Shown here: piece by piece, positions 14,671-23,484 of the stretch
Numbering within the stretch: position 1 is the stretch's first letter
How the letters are laid out: each line of letters begins with the position of its first letter
Virus record (IMG/VR): IMGVR_UViG_3300007542_004263
Span: 1 to 28,905 of that record
DNA length: 28,905 nucleotides
Origin: a virus
Strand: one strand, 5' to 3'
Position numbers and translations under genes: made by a program
Notes under the pieces: generated by a model
The model's input: the letters and a program-made list of their open reading frames with translations, nothing else
Databases searched by the model: none
Told to the model about the DNA's origin: nothing

Positions 14671-17309
14671 CGCCCCCACCTCCGCGTCTTGCCAACGGGA
14701 CGGATGGCGACGTCCATGCCGTCAACGATAACCTTCTGCGCGCGCCCGCGAACGTGCCCGAAGACCATGGTGGCGAAAGTCTGCCCGCGCGCCGACAGCG
14801 AGATTGCCCGCGTGTCGACCTGCTCGTCGTCGATGAGGAAGTTGCCGTCTGCCGGCGTTCCGAGCGAGGACCACGTCGCGACGTTGTTGAACGTCCGCAG
14901 GTTCACGGCAGCGGCAATGCCGAGCATTCGGGAGCGCAGCGACACCTTCTCTGCGACGCCGAGGCCGAGGGCCAGGTCGGCGAGTTGCGTCGTCCACTCA
15001 CGCATGTCGGTCTGGAAGGTGGCGTTGACGAGGCCGTGGACGAACCCTGCTGCCACGTCGACGGGCTCGCCGTTCGACAGCATCCGAAGGAACAGGCCGC
15101 GAATGCGCCCCTGCCCACGGTCGGGAAGTTCGAGCCGGTTGCTCTTGATGGCCCAATCAACCGCCTGCGTGCCGTCGTCGTTCTCGACCGTTGGAAGCGA
15201 GCCTACCCACCCGAACACCGACATGTCGTATTGCTGGGCGGCATCATCGGTCATGGTCGCGCTAACGATGGATGTGGCAAGCGAGGCTGCCGTGCCGACG
15301 TCGCCGACCTTCTCGAAGGGGAGCCACAAGTAAGGCTCCAGGCTTCCCGGCGCCGTGTTCAAGTACGGGTGATGCCCCCAGGTCGCGGCAGCGGTTGCGC
15401 CAACGGCGTTGATGCGGACCTGGTTGGCGCCGTAGACGCGGACCTCGTTGCTGCCCGCGTTGACGACCGTGTACCCGAAGGCGTCGCGAGCGGCCAAACG
15501 CTGCGCCGGGAAGTCGACGTCCACGTCTTGGTTCGGAACGTCGTGATAAACCGGCGACCAGACGGCATCATCGAAGTTGAAGTGCAGCCGGGTGATGGAC
15601 GGCTTCTCGACCTCGGCGTTGATGTAGACCGGGAACAGCCATGTGTCGCGCGTTGCCGTGGTCTTCCCGAGGTCAGACCCGGCAGGAACGAGCGTCGGCT
15701 GCCCGATGACAAAGTAGCCCTTGTCGGTCCCGGTCTTGAGCTTGCTGAAGTAGGCGAGGCCATACCGAGCGTCAGAGCCGGTCCCGTTGTTGCGGTCGAG
15801 CGCGCCGCCGACACCCCACTCGCTGATGACAAACGAGGTTGAGGTCGTCGAGTTCGACGCTTGGTCCCTCAACGCGACGCTGTGGGGTCCAGAGACGAGG
15901 AAGACCGAGTCGTCGACAGCGGCGAAGTAGGGTGACGGCAGGTTCTTGACCGACCGCGCGCCCTCGACGCAGAACGTCTCCGTTGTCCAAACCGACCACG
16001 TCTTGCCTTCCGAGAGGCACATCGCTGCATTCTGGTCAGGCATACCGACAAGAAGCACGTCGAGGAACGGGTCATAGGTCATGTGGACCGTCGAGTCGGC
16101 TGGCCATCGCACGAAGGACTCGATGTCCGTGGTGATGTTGGCTGGCGTTCCGGCGAGCGAGTAGTAGGTCGACAGCGGCATACTGACGCCGCCGTCGAAC
16201 AGCGGCGTGATCGGCTCGGACGCCTCTTGAATGCTCATCCCACCGCCGAAGGCATAGACGCCGTGTTCGTCGGCCCAAAACAACTGCTCCATCCTCCGCG
16301 CCTTGGCGAGTGGGCCGAGGCAGCCGATGGAATCCGAAAGGCGTCGAGCGTCGCCGCCGCCAGCGGTCTGCCCAGCGACGGGGCGGTAGGCCCACGTCTC
16401 GTTGGCAGTGAAGGCGATGACAACGCCTGCTGTCTCGGCCACGGCGACAAGCGGCTCTTGGGTTGGAAGCTCAACCACGTTCGCGGCATCAATGCTCGCT
16501 GGGCGCCCAACGTCCGAGAAGTAGAGGAAGCGGTCGTAGGCGTAGACGATGCGCCCGCCCCAGGTGCAGGCGTCCACCGCGCGCGGGAACTCGCCTTTGC
16601 CGAGGTACGAGCGACCGAAGGCACCGGATGGCTGCGGAGCAAGCTCAAAGATGCGGCAGGATTCGCCGCGCCAGTCGTTCGGCAAGACCATACCAACGCC
16701 GATGCGCTGGTTAGTCGTGTGCGCCATCTGGTCGCGGAAGTCGGCTGGAACGTAGCACCACACCCCGATGTTCGGGTGCCCGAAGAACAGCACGCCGAAG
16801 GCATGGCAAAAGAAGACGTGCTTCTCGTCGTTCGCGCCGACCCACCGCGTCTGCCCTTGGTAGTGGGCGCGCCAGAACGGCATCGGTTGCGACGAGTCGC
16901 CCCGGTCGGCGGTGTGTGAGTAAAGCACCTCCTCCCACCGGGTGTTCGTGGTCTTGTCGTAGACCTCGACGGCGAACAACTTGGTCCTGCCGTCCTGCGT
17001 GAACAACTCCGTTCGGGCGGGCGGCTCGGACGTCTCGAGCATCGGCGCTTCGCAGACCCACACCGACACGACCTGCGTGTGCCCAAAGTCGGTGATGATG
17101 CCGGTGGCACCGATCTGCCGAACAAATGCGAGGCCGCTAGTTGCCGGCTGCGTGTTGGTCGCCGTAAACGACCCGATCTGCCCGAACCCAGGGCGCACCT
17201 GGTGTCCGTTGCGACGGACGAAGGTGTTCTGGAGGAACGCCCCGCGGTCGATGCTGTCGGCACCCCCGGTGGAGGGCAGCACGTCGGTCATTTGGCTGAT
17301 GTTTGCCAT
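14667..17309 (-). CDS. Tail nozzle protein (P22 gp10 / T7 gp12-like)
   Basis: 880 residues, all-beta in character. The N-terminus has the ADSIDRGAFLQNTFVRRNGHQVRPGFG pattern seen at the start of podoviral nozzle proteins (cited in part). Further on, GRIVYAYDRFLYFSDVGRP followed by VVELPTQEPLVAVAETAGVVIAFT and ETWAYRP matches the propeller-like core of that family. It would form the distal tail tube below the adaptor. It follows the adaptor gene immediately (TGA then ATG), which is the conserved order in podoviruses and supports both calls. Confidence 0.75.
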   Translation of the reverse strand: MANISQMTDVLPSTGGADSIDRGAFLQNTFVRRNGHQVRPGFGQIGSFTATNTQPATSGLAFVRQIGATGIITDFGHTQVVSVWVCEAPMLETSEPPARTELFTQDGRTKLFAVEVYDKTTNTRWEEVLYSHTADRGDSSQPMPFWRAHYQGQTRWVGANDEKHVFFCHAFGVLFFGHPNIGVWCYVPADFRDQMAHTTNQRIGVGMVLPNDWRGESCRIFELAPQPSGAFGRSYLGKGEFPRAVDACTWGGRIVYAYDRFLYFSDVGRPASIDAANVVELPTQEPLVAVAETAGVVIAFTANETWAYRPVAGQTAGGGDARRLSDSIGCLGPLAKARRMEQLFWADEHGVYAFGGGMSIQEASEPITPLFDGGVSMPLSTYYSLAGTPANITTDIESFVRWPADSTVHMTYDPFLDVLLVGMPDQNAAMCLSEGKTWSVWTTETFCVEGARSVKNLPSPYFAAVDDSVFLVSGPHSVALRDQASNSTTSTSFVISEWGVGGALDRNNGTGSDARYGLAYFSKLKTGTDKGYFVIGQPTLVPAGSDLGKTTATRDTWLFPVYINAEVEKPSITRLHFNFDDAVWSPVYHDVPNQDVDVDFPAQRLAARDAFGYTVVNAGSNEVRVYGANQVRINAVGATAAATWGHHPYLNTAPGSLEPYLWLPFEKVGDVGTAASLATSIVSATMTDDAAQQYDMSVFGWVGSLPTVENDDGTQAVDWAIKSNRLELPDRGQGRIRGLFLRMLSNGEPVDVAAGFVHGLVNATFQTDMREWTTQLADLALGLGVAEKVSLRSRMLGIAAAVNLRTFNNVATWSSLGTPADGNFLIDDEQVDTRAISLSARGQTFATMVFGHVRGRAQKVIVDGMDVAIRPVGKTRRWGR

Positions 17310-17999
17310 TCAGACCCCGTACACGTCGAGCGGCACGTTCGCGCCGTCCTGCATCCACCCGTTGACCATGAAGGCGCGCAACTTGTCGATGCGGTTGGCG
17401 ACAACCACGTCGTTGACCTGGTGCTGCATCCCGTCGCGGACCTGGTAGTAGTCCCTGATGGCGATCATGGCAATGATATCATGGAACTTGTTGAGGTCGT
17501 CGACGTACTCGTTATCGCCCGACGCCTCTTTGGTCCAGTCGACGTTTTGCTCGGGGATGTACCAGAGCCGCATGTCCGTCGAGAAGACGCGGTCGAACAC
17601 GATCGAGCGGTTGATGATCTGGTAGACGCCATCGGACGGGAAGGTGATGGCCTCAACCGGACGCACGCTGTGAAGGTGTCCCGAGCGAGACAGCAAGCGC
17701 ACCACATCGCCGTTGTCGTCGAGCGTCGCGATGCGGAGCGGTCGTTCCATGCGGACGCCAGCGGCGGCAGACGGCCCGAGAAGCACGGTCGCACCAGAGC
17801 CGATGGGGTAGATCGACGCATTGGTGACGGTGAAGTCGACGCTGATGGCGTAGTAGAACGGATCGACAGCAGCGACCTCCGAGCGGAAGACCTCGTAGGC
17901 GTTCTGGAGCGCAAGTTGTCGCTGCGCTGGCGTGATGAAGGACGTGTCGCTCTCGTCGGCGAACTGCTGAAAGAGGCTGCTGATCTGGTCGACGAACAT
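17310..17999 (-). CDS. Head-to-tail adaptor (T7 gp11 / P22 gp4-like)
   Basis: 229 residues. The N-terminal helix contains ITPAQRQLALQNAYEVFRSEV; a central beta domain includes VEAITFPSDGVYQI and the typical LWYIPE strand; C-terminal helices follow (FHDIIAMIAIRDYYQVRDG). This pattern and length fit the podoviral tail adaptor that binds under the portal. It begins 9 nt after the portal stop with the ribosome site TAGGAGG overlapping the portal stop codon, and precedes the nozzle gene. Confidence 0.7.
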   Translation of the reverse strand: MFVDQISSLFQQFADESDTSFITPAQRQLALQNAYEVFRSEVAAVDPFYYAISVDFTVTNASIYPIGSGATVLLGPSAAAGVRMERPLRIATLDDNGDVVRLLSRSGHLHSVRPVEAITFPSDGVYQIINRSIVFDRVFSTDMRLWYIPEQNVDWTKEASGDNEYVDDLNKFHDIIAMIAIRDYYQVRDGMQHQVNDVVVANRIDKLRAFMVNGWMQDGANVPLDVYGV

Positions 18000-18007
18000 C
18001 TGGCCTC

Positions 18008-20008
18008 CTACGGCGCGCCCTGCACCCGGTTGGACATCGACCCGCTCTTGTCCTGCATGTTGGACTTGTCGCTCTGAACAGGCTTGGCGCCACTTGCGCC
18101 GTCCTGCCTGCGCTGGTCAGGCGCCGCAGGCGCACCAGCGACCGGGCCGGCTCGGTTGCCGGGCTGTGAGCCGGTCGGGGCGGGGCCTTGAAGACCGGCC
18201 TGCATCTGCGCGATCTGCATGTGAGCCGTCCGGTAGACCTCGAAGACGTTGTTGCGGATTTGCAGCGCGTCGATGGCGTTCTGGTCCCCGAGCGTCGCGC
18301 GCTGGTAGAGTTCGGCGGTGCCTTCCTCGTACAGCGGCGAGGTAATGTATTCGCGGAACACGGCCACGATGGCCTCGATGGTCGTTGGGTCTTCGACCCA
18401 CTCGACCTCGTAGCCGCTGATGACCTGGCCGAGCAGCCGCTTGGCCGTCGACAGCGCCTTCATGCGGTCAAGCTCCGCTCGTCGGTCGATCTTCATGCTC
18501 AGGTTTCGCAGGAGAACGTCAGGCGGAAGGGCTCCGAGTTGTGCGAGTTGCATGAGCATGTTGTCGCGACCCTCTTGGTCTGCGACAAACAGTGTTCCCG
18601 CCTCGATGTAGACGTCGGGCTTGTCGATGAGGTCGGCCTTACGGACGATGCGGATCACGTCTCCACCGAAGGTTGGGTCGAACAGCGAAACGCTCCGTTT
18701 GTCGACGCCGTACTCCTTCCACAGCGCGACGGCGGTCTTCGCTGCCGCGCAGAGCGCCTTCTCGACCTCCTCGCGGCACATGGTGAGTTGCTGAATGTCC
18801 TGGTTGATGAGGGTCTGCATCGACACGGCTGCCGAGATTCCCGGCGACCGCTTGCCCATGGTCATGCCGTGCATGCCGGCGACGTCTTCCATCTCGCCCA
18901 TGAGCCGGGCTTGGATATCGAACAGGTGCGCCGGCATCGGCGGGGCCGGAACGCGCTCGGGCTTGCCGCCGAGGGCGTTGTAGACGATGGGCTGCCCTGC
19001 CCGGTTCGACAGGTCGCCGGTGTTGACGTTGGCCTGCATCGGGATGAGCCACATCGGGTTGCTCATCAAGCGAGCGCCGTCGAGCAGGATCGAGCGGAAG
19101 ATGTTGTATTCGACCTGCTGGTAGAGCAGCGGCCAAAGCTGCGAGACGCCATACAGCCTCGCCGGCATGACGGTGAAGCGCATCAAGGCGATCGGCGTCG
19201 CCCCCTCTGGATACTCGCTCTGCTCAATCCACCCGCTGTCCTTCTCGACACCAGGGCAGAAGACGCCACAGCGCCCGTCTCGGAAATAGACGTACCACAG
19301 CTCGATACGCCTGCCATCGAAGGAGTATTCGACGGTGTCGCTTCCGTTCGTGTTCGTTCCAGACGCCTCCGTCTCGAACGCCTTGGCAAACTTGGGCCAT
19401 AGCGATGCAGCCTCCGACCGTGTCACCACGCGCCTGCATGCGGACCACTCTGCGTCCTCGGGGCGGATGGCCTCGGCTTCAAAGAGGATGTCGTAGGCGT
19501 TGACCATCTCGGTGACGGCGCAGCCGTCCTTGACGTAGGTGTGCAGCGCGGCGTTGCCGCACGCCGACAGCCAGCGCGCGCACTCGTTGAGCGTCTCGCT
19601 GATCTTGTTGCGGGAATGCCACTCCTGCACGCAGTACGACACGGCGAGTTGTCGAAGCTCGTCGTCGTAGGCCGGACTGCGCGACACCACGTTGAGGTTC
19701 GGCATCTGCGTCTTGAGCGCGGCGCAGGTCGACTTGTAGATGGGGAGCAGCCGGTTGACGATCTGCCGGAACGACTCGCTGCCGAGCCGGGCCTTCATGT
19801 CGTCGAGCCACCGCTCTCGGGTGTTGCCCTGCTGCCCGTCGAGGAATGCGAGGGACGTGTCCCACTTGCGGACCTCGTTCGCTCGCCAACGTCGGGCGCG
19901 AACGATCTCACCGGCGAACTCCGACGAGAGCGCGCCCTTCTCGGCGAGCCCGTACTCGGTCGGGAGGTCGTTGTCGACGTCGTTCGGTGAGAGGGTCTTG
20001 ACCTTCAT
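18008..20008 (-). CDS. Portal protein
   Basis: 666 residues. The N-terminal region (RWLDDMKARLGSESFRQIVN, then LPIYKSTCAALKTQMPNLNVVSR) and the central part (GNAALHTYVKDG, AYDILFEAEA, then a helical VAGMHGMTMGKRSP and MQTLINQDIQQLTMCREEVE) match podoviral portal proteins, which form the dodecameric DNA entry channel and dock terminase. The C-terminal about 60 residues are Gln/Pro/Gly-rich and disordered. Length is in the usual 500-750 range. It overlaps the glycine-zipper gene as ATGA. It lies downstream of capsid and decoration genes rather than between terminase and scaffold, an unusual order. Confidence 0.8.
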   Translation of the reverse strand: MKVKTLSPNDVDNDLPTEYGLAEKGALSSEFAGEIVRARRWRANEVRKWDTSLAFLDGQQGNTRERWLDDMKARLGSESFRQIVNRLLPIYKSTCAALKTQMPNLNVVSRSPAYDDELRQLAVSYCVQEWHSRNKISETLNECARWLSACGNAALHTYVKDGCAVTEMVNAYDILFEAEAIRPEDAEWSACRRVVTRSEAASLWPKFAKAFETEASGTNTNGSDTVEYSFDGRRIELWYVYFRDGRCGVFCPGVEKDSGWIEQSEYPEGATPIALMRFTVMPARLYGVSQLWPLLYQQVEYNIFRSILLDGARLMSNPMWLIPMQANVNTGDLSNRAGQPIVYNALGGKPERVPAPPMPAHLFDIQARLMGEMEDVAGMHGMTMGKRSPGISAAVSMQTLINQDIQQLTMCREEVEKALCAAAKTAVALWKEYGVDKRSVSLFDPTFGGDVIRIVRKADLIDKPDVYIEAGTLFVADQEGRDNMLMQLAQLGALPPDVLLRNLSMKIDRRAELDRMKALSTAKRLLGQVISGYEVEWVEDPTTIEAIVAVFREYITSPLYEEGTAELYQRATLGDQNAIDALQIRNNVFEVYRTAHMQIAQMQAGLQGPAPTGSQPGNRAGPVAGAPAAPDQRRQDGASGAKPVQSDKSNMQDKSGSMSNRVQGAP

Positions 20009-20298
20009 TTGCCGCCCTCGAACATGGCTTTCTCAGCGAAGTTGCCTGCCGTGCCGCCGATTGCTGAACCGATTTTCGTACCCGCAGGGCCGAAGTAGGT
20101 GCCGGCGACGCCGCCAACAACACCGCCAATCGCCGACCCGATGCCGGTCGTCCGGTAGGCACGCCTCGCAGCGAGAGCGCGGAGCGCGTCCTCGCGCTGC
20201 TCGTCGTTGTTGTTCCCGATCGGTGCGAGGTCGTAGATGCGCTGAACCTGGGGAACCTCGAAGCCGAGCTGCTCTCTCGCTCGCCCGTAGTCGAACAT
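20005..20298 (-). CDS. Small glycine-zipper protein
   Basis: 97 residues. A central region has repeated small-residue spacing (GIGSAIGGVVGGVAGTYFG, then KIGSAIGGTAGNF), which fits a membrane-interacting glycine zipper; the flanks are polar and charged. There is no cleavable signal. Such proteins next to podoviral portals can be minor virion or ejection components, but this is inference. It starts in a TAATG overlap with the preceding gene and ends in an ATGA overlap with the portal gene. Confidence 0.6.
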   Translation of the reverse strand: MFDYGRAREQLGFEVPQVQRIYDLAPIGNNNDEQREDALRALAARRAYRTTGIGSAIGGVVGGVAGTYFGPAGTKIGSAIGGTAGNFAEKAMFEGGK

Positions 20299-20549
20299 TA
20301 CGCCTCCGGCGGGCCTCCAGGCGCGCGGTCGTCGAGCGGGGCGCGCATCGGGGCCATGAAGTCCTCGACGGTCACGCCGCGAGTTCCAGCACCATACCCG
20401 ACCGCAGCCTCGATTTCACTCGGGTCTGCGTTGCGGACGGCAACGCGCGTCCTGAACCTGCCGAGCGCCTGGGCGAGCGACAGCGACGACTCGCTCACAA
20501 GGAGCAGCGCCGCCTCTGGAAGTTCAGCGAGCGCGCGCCGCCACGGCAT
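20298..20549 (-). CDS. Hypothetical 83-aa protein
   Basis: Not recognised. The product is helical in the first half (RRALAELPEAALLLVSESSLS) and Pro/Gly-rich at the C-terminus. No motif is seen. TAATG overlaps on both sides place it firmly in the capsid-portal operon and are the main support for its being real. Confidence 0.55.
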   Translation of the reverse strand: MPWRRALAELPEAALLLVSESSLSLAQALGRFRTRVAVRNADPSEIEAAVGYGAGTRGVTVEDFMAPMRAPLDDRAPGGPPEA

Positions 20550-21178
20550 TACTCACCGTCCTTGTCGTCTGACTCGTCGGCGCTCGCGCTCTTGGCCTCG
20601 CGACGCTCGTGCGCCTGCAAGTCGCCAGCGCGGTAGTCCGACTCAGCACAGAGGTAGGACAACAGCTCAGCCCGCGTCATCGAGTTGGCCTTGTCGGCGA
20701 TGTCGGTCGCGGCAGCCAGTTCGACGAGTTGATACCGCTTCATCTTCCAGATCGCCGTGCGGGACGGGAAGGTCATGATCGGACGCAGCGACGGGGGAAG
20801 CTCGACCTTCGCGGAGAAGGACTGCGCCATCTCCGAGATGCTGTCCCGAAGCGCCTGGACGGTCGCTTCGAGGCTGGCGATGCGCTCGCTCTCAGGCTTG
20901 CTCTTGTCTGCCTGCCCGAGCCAGTCCTCGTCGGTGTGGACGTTGCCGGTGACGCCGATGCGGTTGAGTTCCTGGGCGAGCGACGAGTTAAAGGTGTTGA
21001 AGGTGACGACGTTGCGGTCGGTCATTGCCTTGTTGACCACATGCCCGCCACGGATCTCGATGACGGTGCGACCCGCCCGGTGCTTCGGCACGTTCTCACG
21101 CAGGGGCGCGAGACGCGGGTCGGTGTGGATCTGCGACCCGGTGTAGACGCCATCCTCGACGGGGTAGAACTGCGACAT
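20549..21178 (-). CDS. 209-aa protein with SAP/Rho-N-like C-terminal segment
   Basis: No whole-length family is recognised. Residues about 95-120 form a coiled coil (ERIASLEATVQALRDSISEM). Residues about 145-180 read KMKRYQLVELAAATDI followed by MTRAELLSYLC, the helix-extended-helix pattern of SAP/HeH/Rho N-terminal motifs that bind nucleic acid; the tail is highly charged and acidic. ATG 21178 was chosen because it follows a near-ideal GAGGAGGTGA ribosome site at 21181-21190. An upstream in-frame start would lie inside the tRNA gene. It is possibly a DNA- or portal-associated head protein. Confidence 0.65.
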   Translation of the reverse strand: MSQFYPVEDGVYTGSQIHTDPRLAPLRENVPKHRAGRTVIEIRGGHVVNKAMTDRNVVTFNTFNSSLAQELNRIGVTGNVHTDEDWLGQADKSKPESERIASLEATVQALRDSISEMAQSFSAKVELPPSLRPIMTFPSRTAIWKMKRYQLVELAAATDIADKANSMTRAELLSYLCAESDYRAGDLQAHERREAKSASADESDDKDGE

Positions 21179-21194
21179 GGTCACCTCCTCATGT

Positions 21195-21271
21195 TGGTAG
21201 CGCGGGGTGGATTTGAACCACCGGCCTCTTGGGTATGAACCAAGCGAGCTGCCTGACTGCTCCACCGCGCT
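21195..21271 (-). tRNA. tRNA-Met (CAT anticodon), CCA encoded
   Basis: On the minus strand a full cloverleaf folds: acceptor AGCGCGG/CCGCGCT (7 perfect pairs), D arm GAGC/GCTC, anticodon arm CTTGG/CCAAG with loop TTCATAC (anticodon CAT), variable AGGCC, and T arm GGTGG/CCACC with TTCAAAT. Discriminator A and a genomic CCA follow. A1 pairs with U72 and the anticodon stem lacks three consecutive G:C pairs, so it looks like an elongator Met, or an Ile2 type if C34 is modified, rather than an initiator. It lies within the late operon, 5 nt before the ribosome site of the 209-aa gene. Confidence 0.95.
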
Positions 21272-21305
21272 ATCTGCCCCGTGTCGCCGGGGCCACGCGG
21301 ACCTC

Positions 21306-21890
21306 TTAGGTCAGGCGACGGAGCTTCGTGTAGGCGACGCCAGCGGCCGACTGCGTGCCACCCGCGACGACCGACCAGCGCAGCACATCGCCGTTGGCGA
21401 ACGAGTTGTTCGCCTTGCTGGCGGCCGGGATGCCGGGCAGCGGGTTGATGGCGCCGTCCTGCGCGAGCCCGGTGATGGTCGCGCCGACGACCGCCGCACC
21501 CTTCTTGAGGATGTAGGTGTTGTCCGTGGCGGCGTTGCCCACGTCCTGCTCGACCCACGCGTTGGTGACGGCCCACGTCGTGCCAGCCGGCAGGGCGAGG
21601 GTGATGTCCTCGTCGCCGGTCGCGTTTGCGATCGCGGTCGCGATCAGGACCTCGACCTGCGGCGCGGTGGCGTCGTTGGCGAGCGCCGCGACCTTGGCGC
21701 CGGTGACGCTGCCGGTCGCGAGCTTGCCGGCGACGATACCCGCGTCGTCGGCCAACTTGCCCGTGGGGATGGCCAGGTCCTCGATGCCGTTCGAACCGAA
21801 GTCCGAATCGATCTTCTGGATCACCTGGAGGTTCTTGGTCCCGTCCGTGTCCTCTTTCCAGACATGGATGAACTCGTCGTTCGCAGCCAT
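21306..21890 (-). CDS. Capsid decoration / head-fibre-like protein
   Basis: 194 residues, directly after the major capsid gene. Residues 41-70 contain three degenerate ten-residue repeats (IPTGKLADDA, GIVAGKLATG, SVTGAKVAAL), a periodicity typical of trimeric head-fibre or decoration proteins. The remainder is beta-rich with a C-terminal domain ending TKLRRLT. It has its own AAGGAG ribosome site before ATG 21890. The likely role is to stabilise or decorate the capsid surface, inferred from position and repeats; a tail-fibre origin is less likely here. Confidence 0.6.
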   Translation of the reverse strand: MAANDEFIHVWKEDTDGTKNLQVIQKIDSDFGSNGIEDLAIPTGKLADDAGIVAGKLATGSVTGAKVAALANDATAPQVEVLIATAIANATGDEDITLALPAGTTWAVTNAWVEQDVGNAATDNTYILKKGAAVVGATITGLAQDGAINPLPGIPAASKANNSFANGDVLRWSVVAGGTQSAAGVAYTKLRRLT

Positions 21891-21905
21891 GTTGTTCTCC
21901 TTGTC

Positions 21906-21919
21906 GTCGCCTCAGCGAC
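21906..21919 (-). other. Small hairpin in leader of the decoration gene
   Basis: GTCGC and GCGAC pair around a 4-nt loop, just upstream of the AAGGAG site of the decoration gene. It may modulate translation or mark an RNA processing region; functional support is lacking. Confidence 0.3.
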
Positions 21920-21934
21920 CGTTGTTCAGTCAGA

Positions 21935-21966
21935 GGGCGGCGGCCAGCCCTTGCTGACCGCCGCCC
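21935..21966 (-). terminator. Strong hairpin after the major capsid gene
   Basis: Fourteen pairs (21953-21966 with 21935-21948, one G-U on the transcript) close a 4-nt AAGG loop, 8 nt past the capsid stop. No T-run follows, so it is more likely a partial terminator, RNA 3'-end stabiliser or pause that raises the amount of upstream (capsid) mRNA relative to downstream genes. Confidence 0.55.
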
Positions 21967-21974
21967 CCGAGCGA

Positions 21975-23456
21975 CTAGACGCGGGAGATCCCGCAGATGA
22001 GGCCGTTGCCGCAGTTCGGCGCCTGCGCGACGAGCTGGAAGATGCCGTAGAGCGTCGCGATGGCCGACGCGGTGCCGGCCGGGTCGTCACGCCAGAACGG
22101 GCCATCGGGCTGGCCGTCGTAGCGACGCCAGTCGATCATGACGCCGCCGCTGTCCATCGGGACGAGGATGGTCCAGTCCTCGAGCCGCGTCCACAGGAGC
22201 AGGCCGTCGGGCATGTTCTTGCAGGTGCGGAACATCTCGCCGGCGATCTCCAGCGAGTTGGGCACCATGTCGACGGTGCTCTTGCTCTGGAGGTCGCGCC
22301 GGGCGGTGACGGTCGACGAGATCGAGGTGACGCCATCGACGTAGGCCGCCCGCACGAACGGGTTGCACCACACCGAGGTCGGGAGTTCGCCGCCCTGGAC
22401 CTGGACCTGCGCGAGGAACTTCGCCACCCGCGAGGGCGAGAAGCCCGTGCGGGCGTGCGCGCCGCTGTTCGCCATCGTCACGCCGATCGCGCGGGTGAAG
22501 GGGCGGTCAGCCGAGGAGCGGTCCTTCCCGCCCCAGTCCTGCGCGAACAGTTGGGTGAACGCGCCGGTCATCTCCTTGACGGCGGTGCCGGTCCAGAAGG
22601 CGACCGTGCCGGTGCCCGCGATCGGGACGGACGGGGCCAACTCCACCGCGAGGGCGAAGCCGGGGGCGATGACGCCAGCGGTGAGCCAGTCGGCCGTCGA
22701 GCCGCCGCCCGCGAGGTTGTCGACGAGCGCCAACTCCAGGGTGCCGTTGGCGATGTCGAAGCCCGAGACGTACAGCGCGACGAGGCCGGCGCCGCCGATG
22801 GTGATGCCGTGACCGTCCGCGATGTAGGCGTAGTCGTCGAGGCAGACGAGGTTGATGGGGACGTAGGTCGACACGTCCGCGTGCACGCAGTTCAGGAACG
22901 GCGTGAAGTCACCGTCGTACTCGAGCGTGTTGAAGATGCCGTTGGCGCCGCCGCCACCGGCAGCCGTGACCGCAGGAGCGCCGCCGCCAGCGAAGTTGAC
23001 CCAGGTCGTGGTGTCGACGCGCTCGTTGATGAAGCCGCGCACCTTGTTGCCGAAGATGCTGTCCTTGTCGAGCTTCTCGCGGTTCTCGTCGAGCGCGATC
23101 TTGAGACGGCGGGCGATCGAGAGCTTGAGGCTCTTGTTGCCCTTGTCCATCGAGAGCGACTTCCACGAGACACCGAGTCGGTCGTTGTATTCGACCACGT
23201 CGAACTCGACCGTCTCGCCGTCGATCTTGCGGATGGGCGCGAGCGCGCCGCCCTCGGCGGTGATGTATTCGCCCGTCCCGAACCGCTTGGCGACGTAGGG
23301 GATGGTGAACTTCTCGCCGTTGAGCGTGGTGGACGCGGCCTGGCGCTCGACGCCTTCGAGGAACTCGAAGCCGTAGTTCACCATGTCGCGGAACTTGTCG
23401 TACTGCTTCTCAAGCAAGTTGTTGAGGACGTCTGCGCCTCGGGTCATCTGTGCCAT
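21975..23456 (-). CDS. Major capsid protein (HK97 fold)
   Basis: 493 residues. The N-terminal region resembles major capsid proteins: helix MTRGADVLNNLLEKQYDKFRD, beta strands EKFTIPYVAKRFGTGEYIT (E-loop-like) and DVVEYNDRLGVSWKSLSMDKGN. A middle Gly/Ala-rich, beta-rich region of about 150 residues probably is an inserted domain. The C-terminal P-domain/A-domain part includes FSPSRVAKFLAQVQVQGGELPTSVW in pieces and ends WRRYDGQPDGPFWRDDPAG. It has an AAGGAG ribosome site. It is placed after the scaffold gene, as expected, and its codons are very strongly G/C-ending, consistent with high expression. Confidence 0.8.
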   Translation of the reverse strand: MAQMTRGADVLNNLLEKQYDKFRDMVNYGFEFLEGVERQAASTTLNGEKFTIPYVAKRFGTGEYITAEGGALAPIRKIDGETVEFDVVEYNDRLGVSWKSLSMDKGNKSLKLSIARRLKIALDENREKLDKDSIFGNKVRGFINERVDTTTWVNFAGGGAPAVTAAGGGGANGIFNTLEYDGDFTPFLNCVHADVSTYVPINLVCLDDYAYIADGHGITIGGAGLVALYVSGFDIANGTLELALVDNLAGGGSTADWLTAGVIAPGFALAVELAPSVPIAGTGTVAFWTGTAVKEMTGAFTQLFAQDWGGKDRSSADRPFTRAIGVTMANSGAHARTGFSPSRVAKFLAQVQVQGGELPTSVWCNPFVRAAYVDGVTSISSTVTARRDLQSKSTVDMVPNSLEIAGEMFRTCKNMPDGLLLWTRLEDWTILVPMDSGGVMIDWRRYDGQPDGPFWRDDPAGTASAIATLYGIFQLVAQAPNCGNGLICGISRV

Positions 23457-23484
23457 GATTGGCTCCTTGTCGCGAGCAGTGCTT

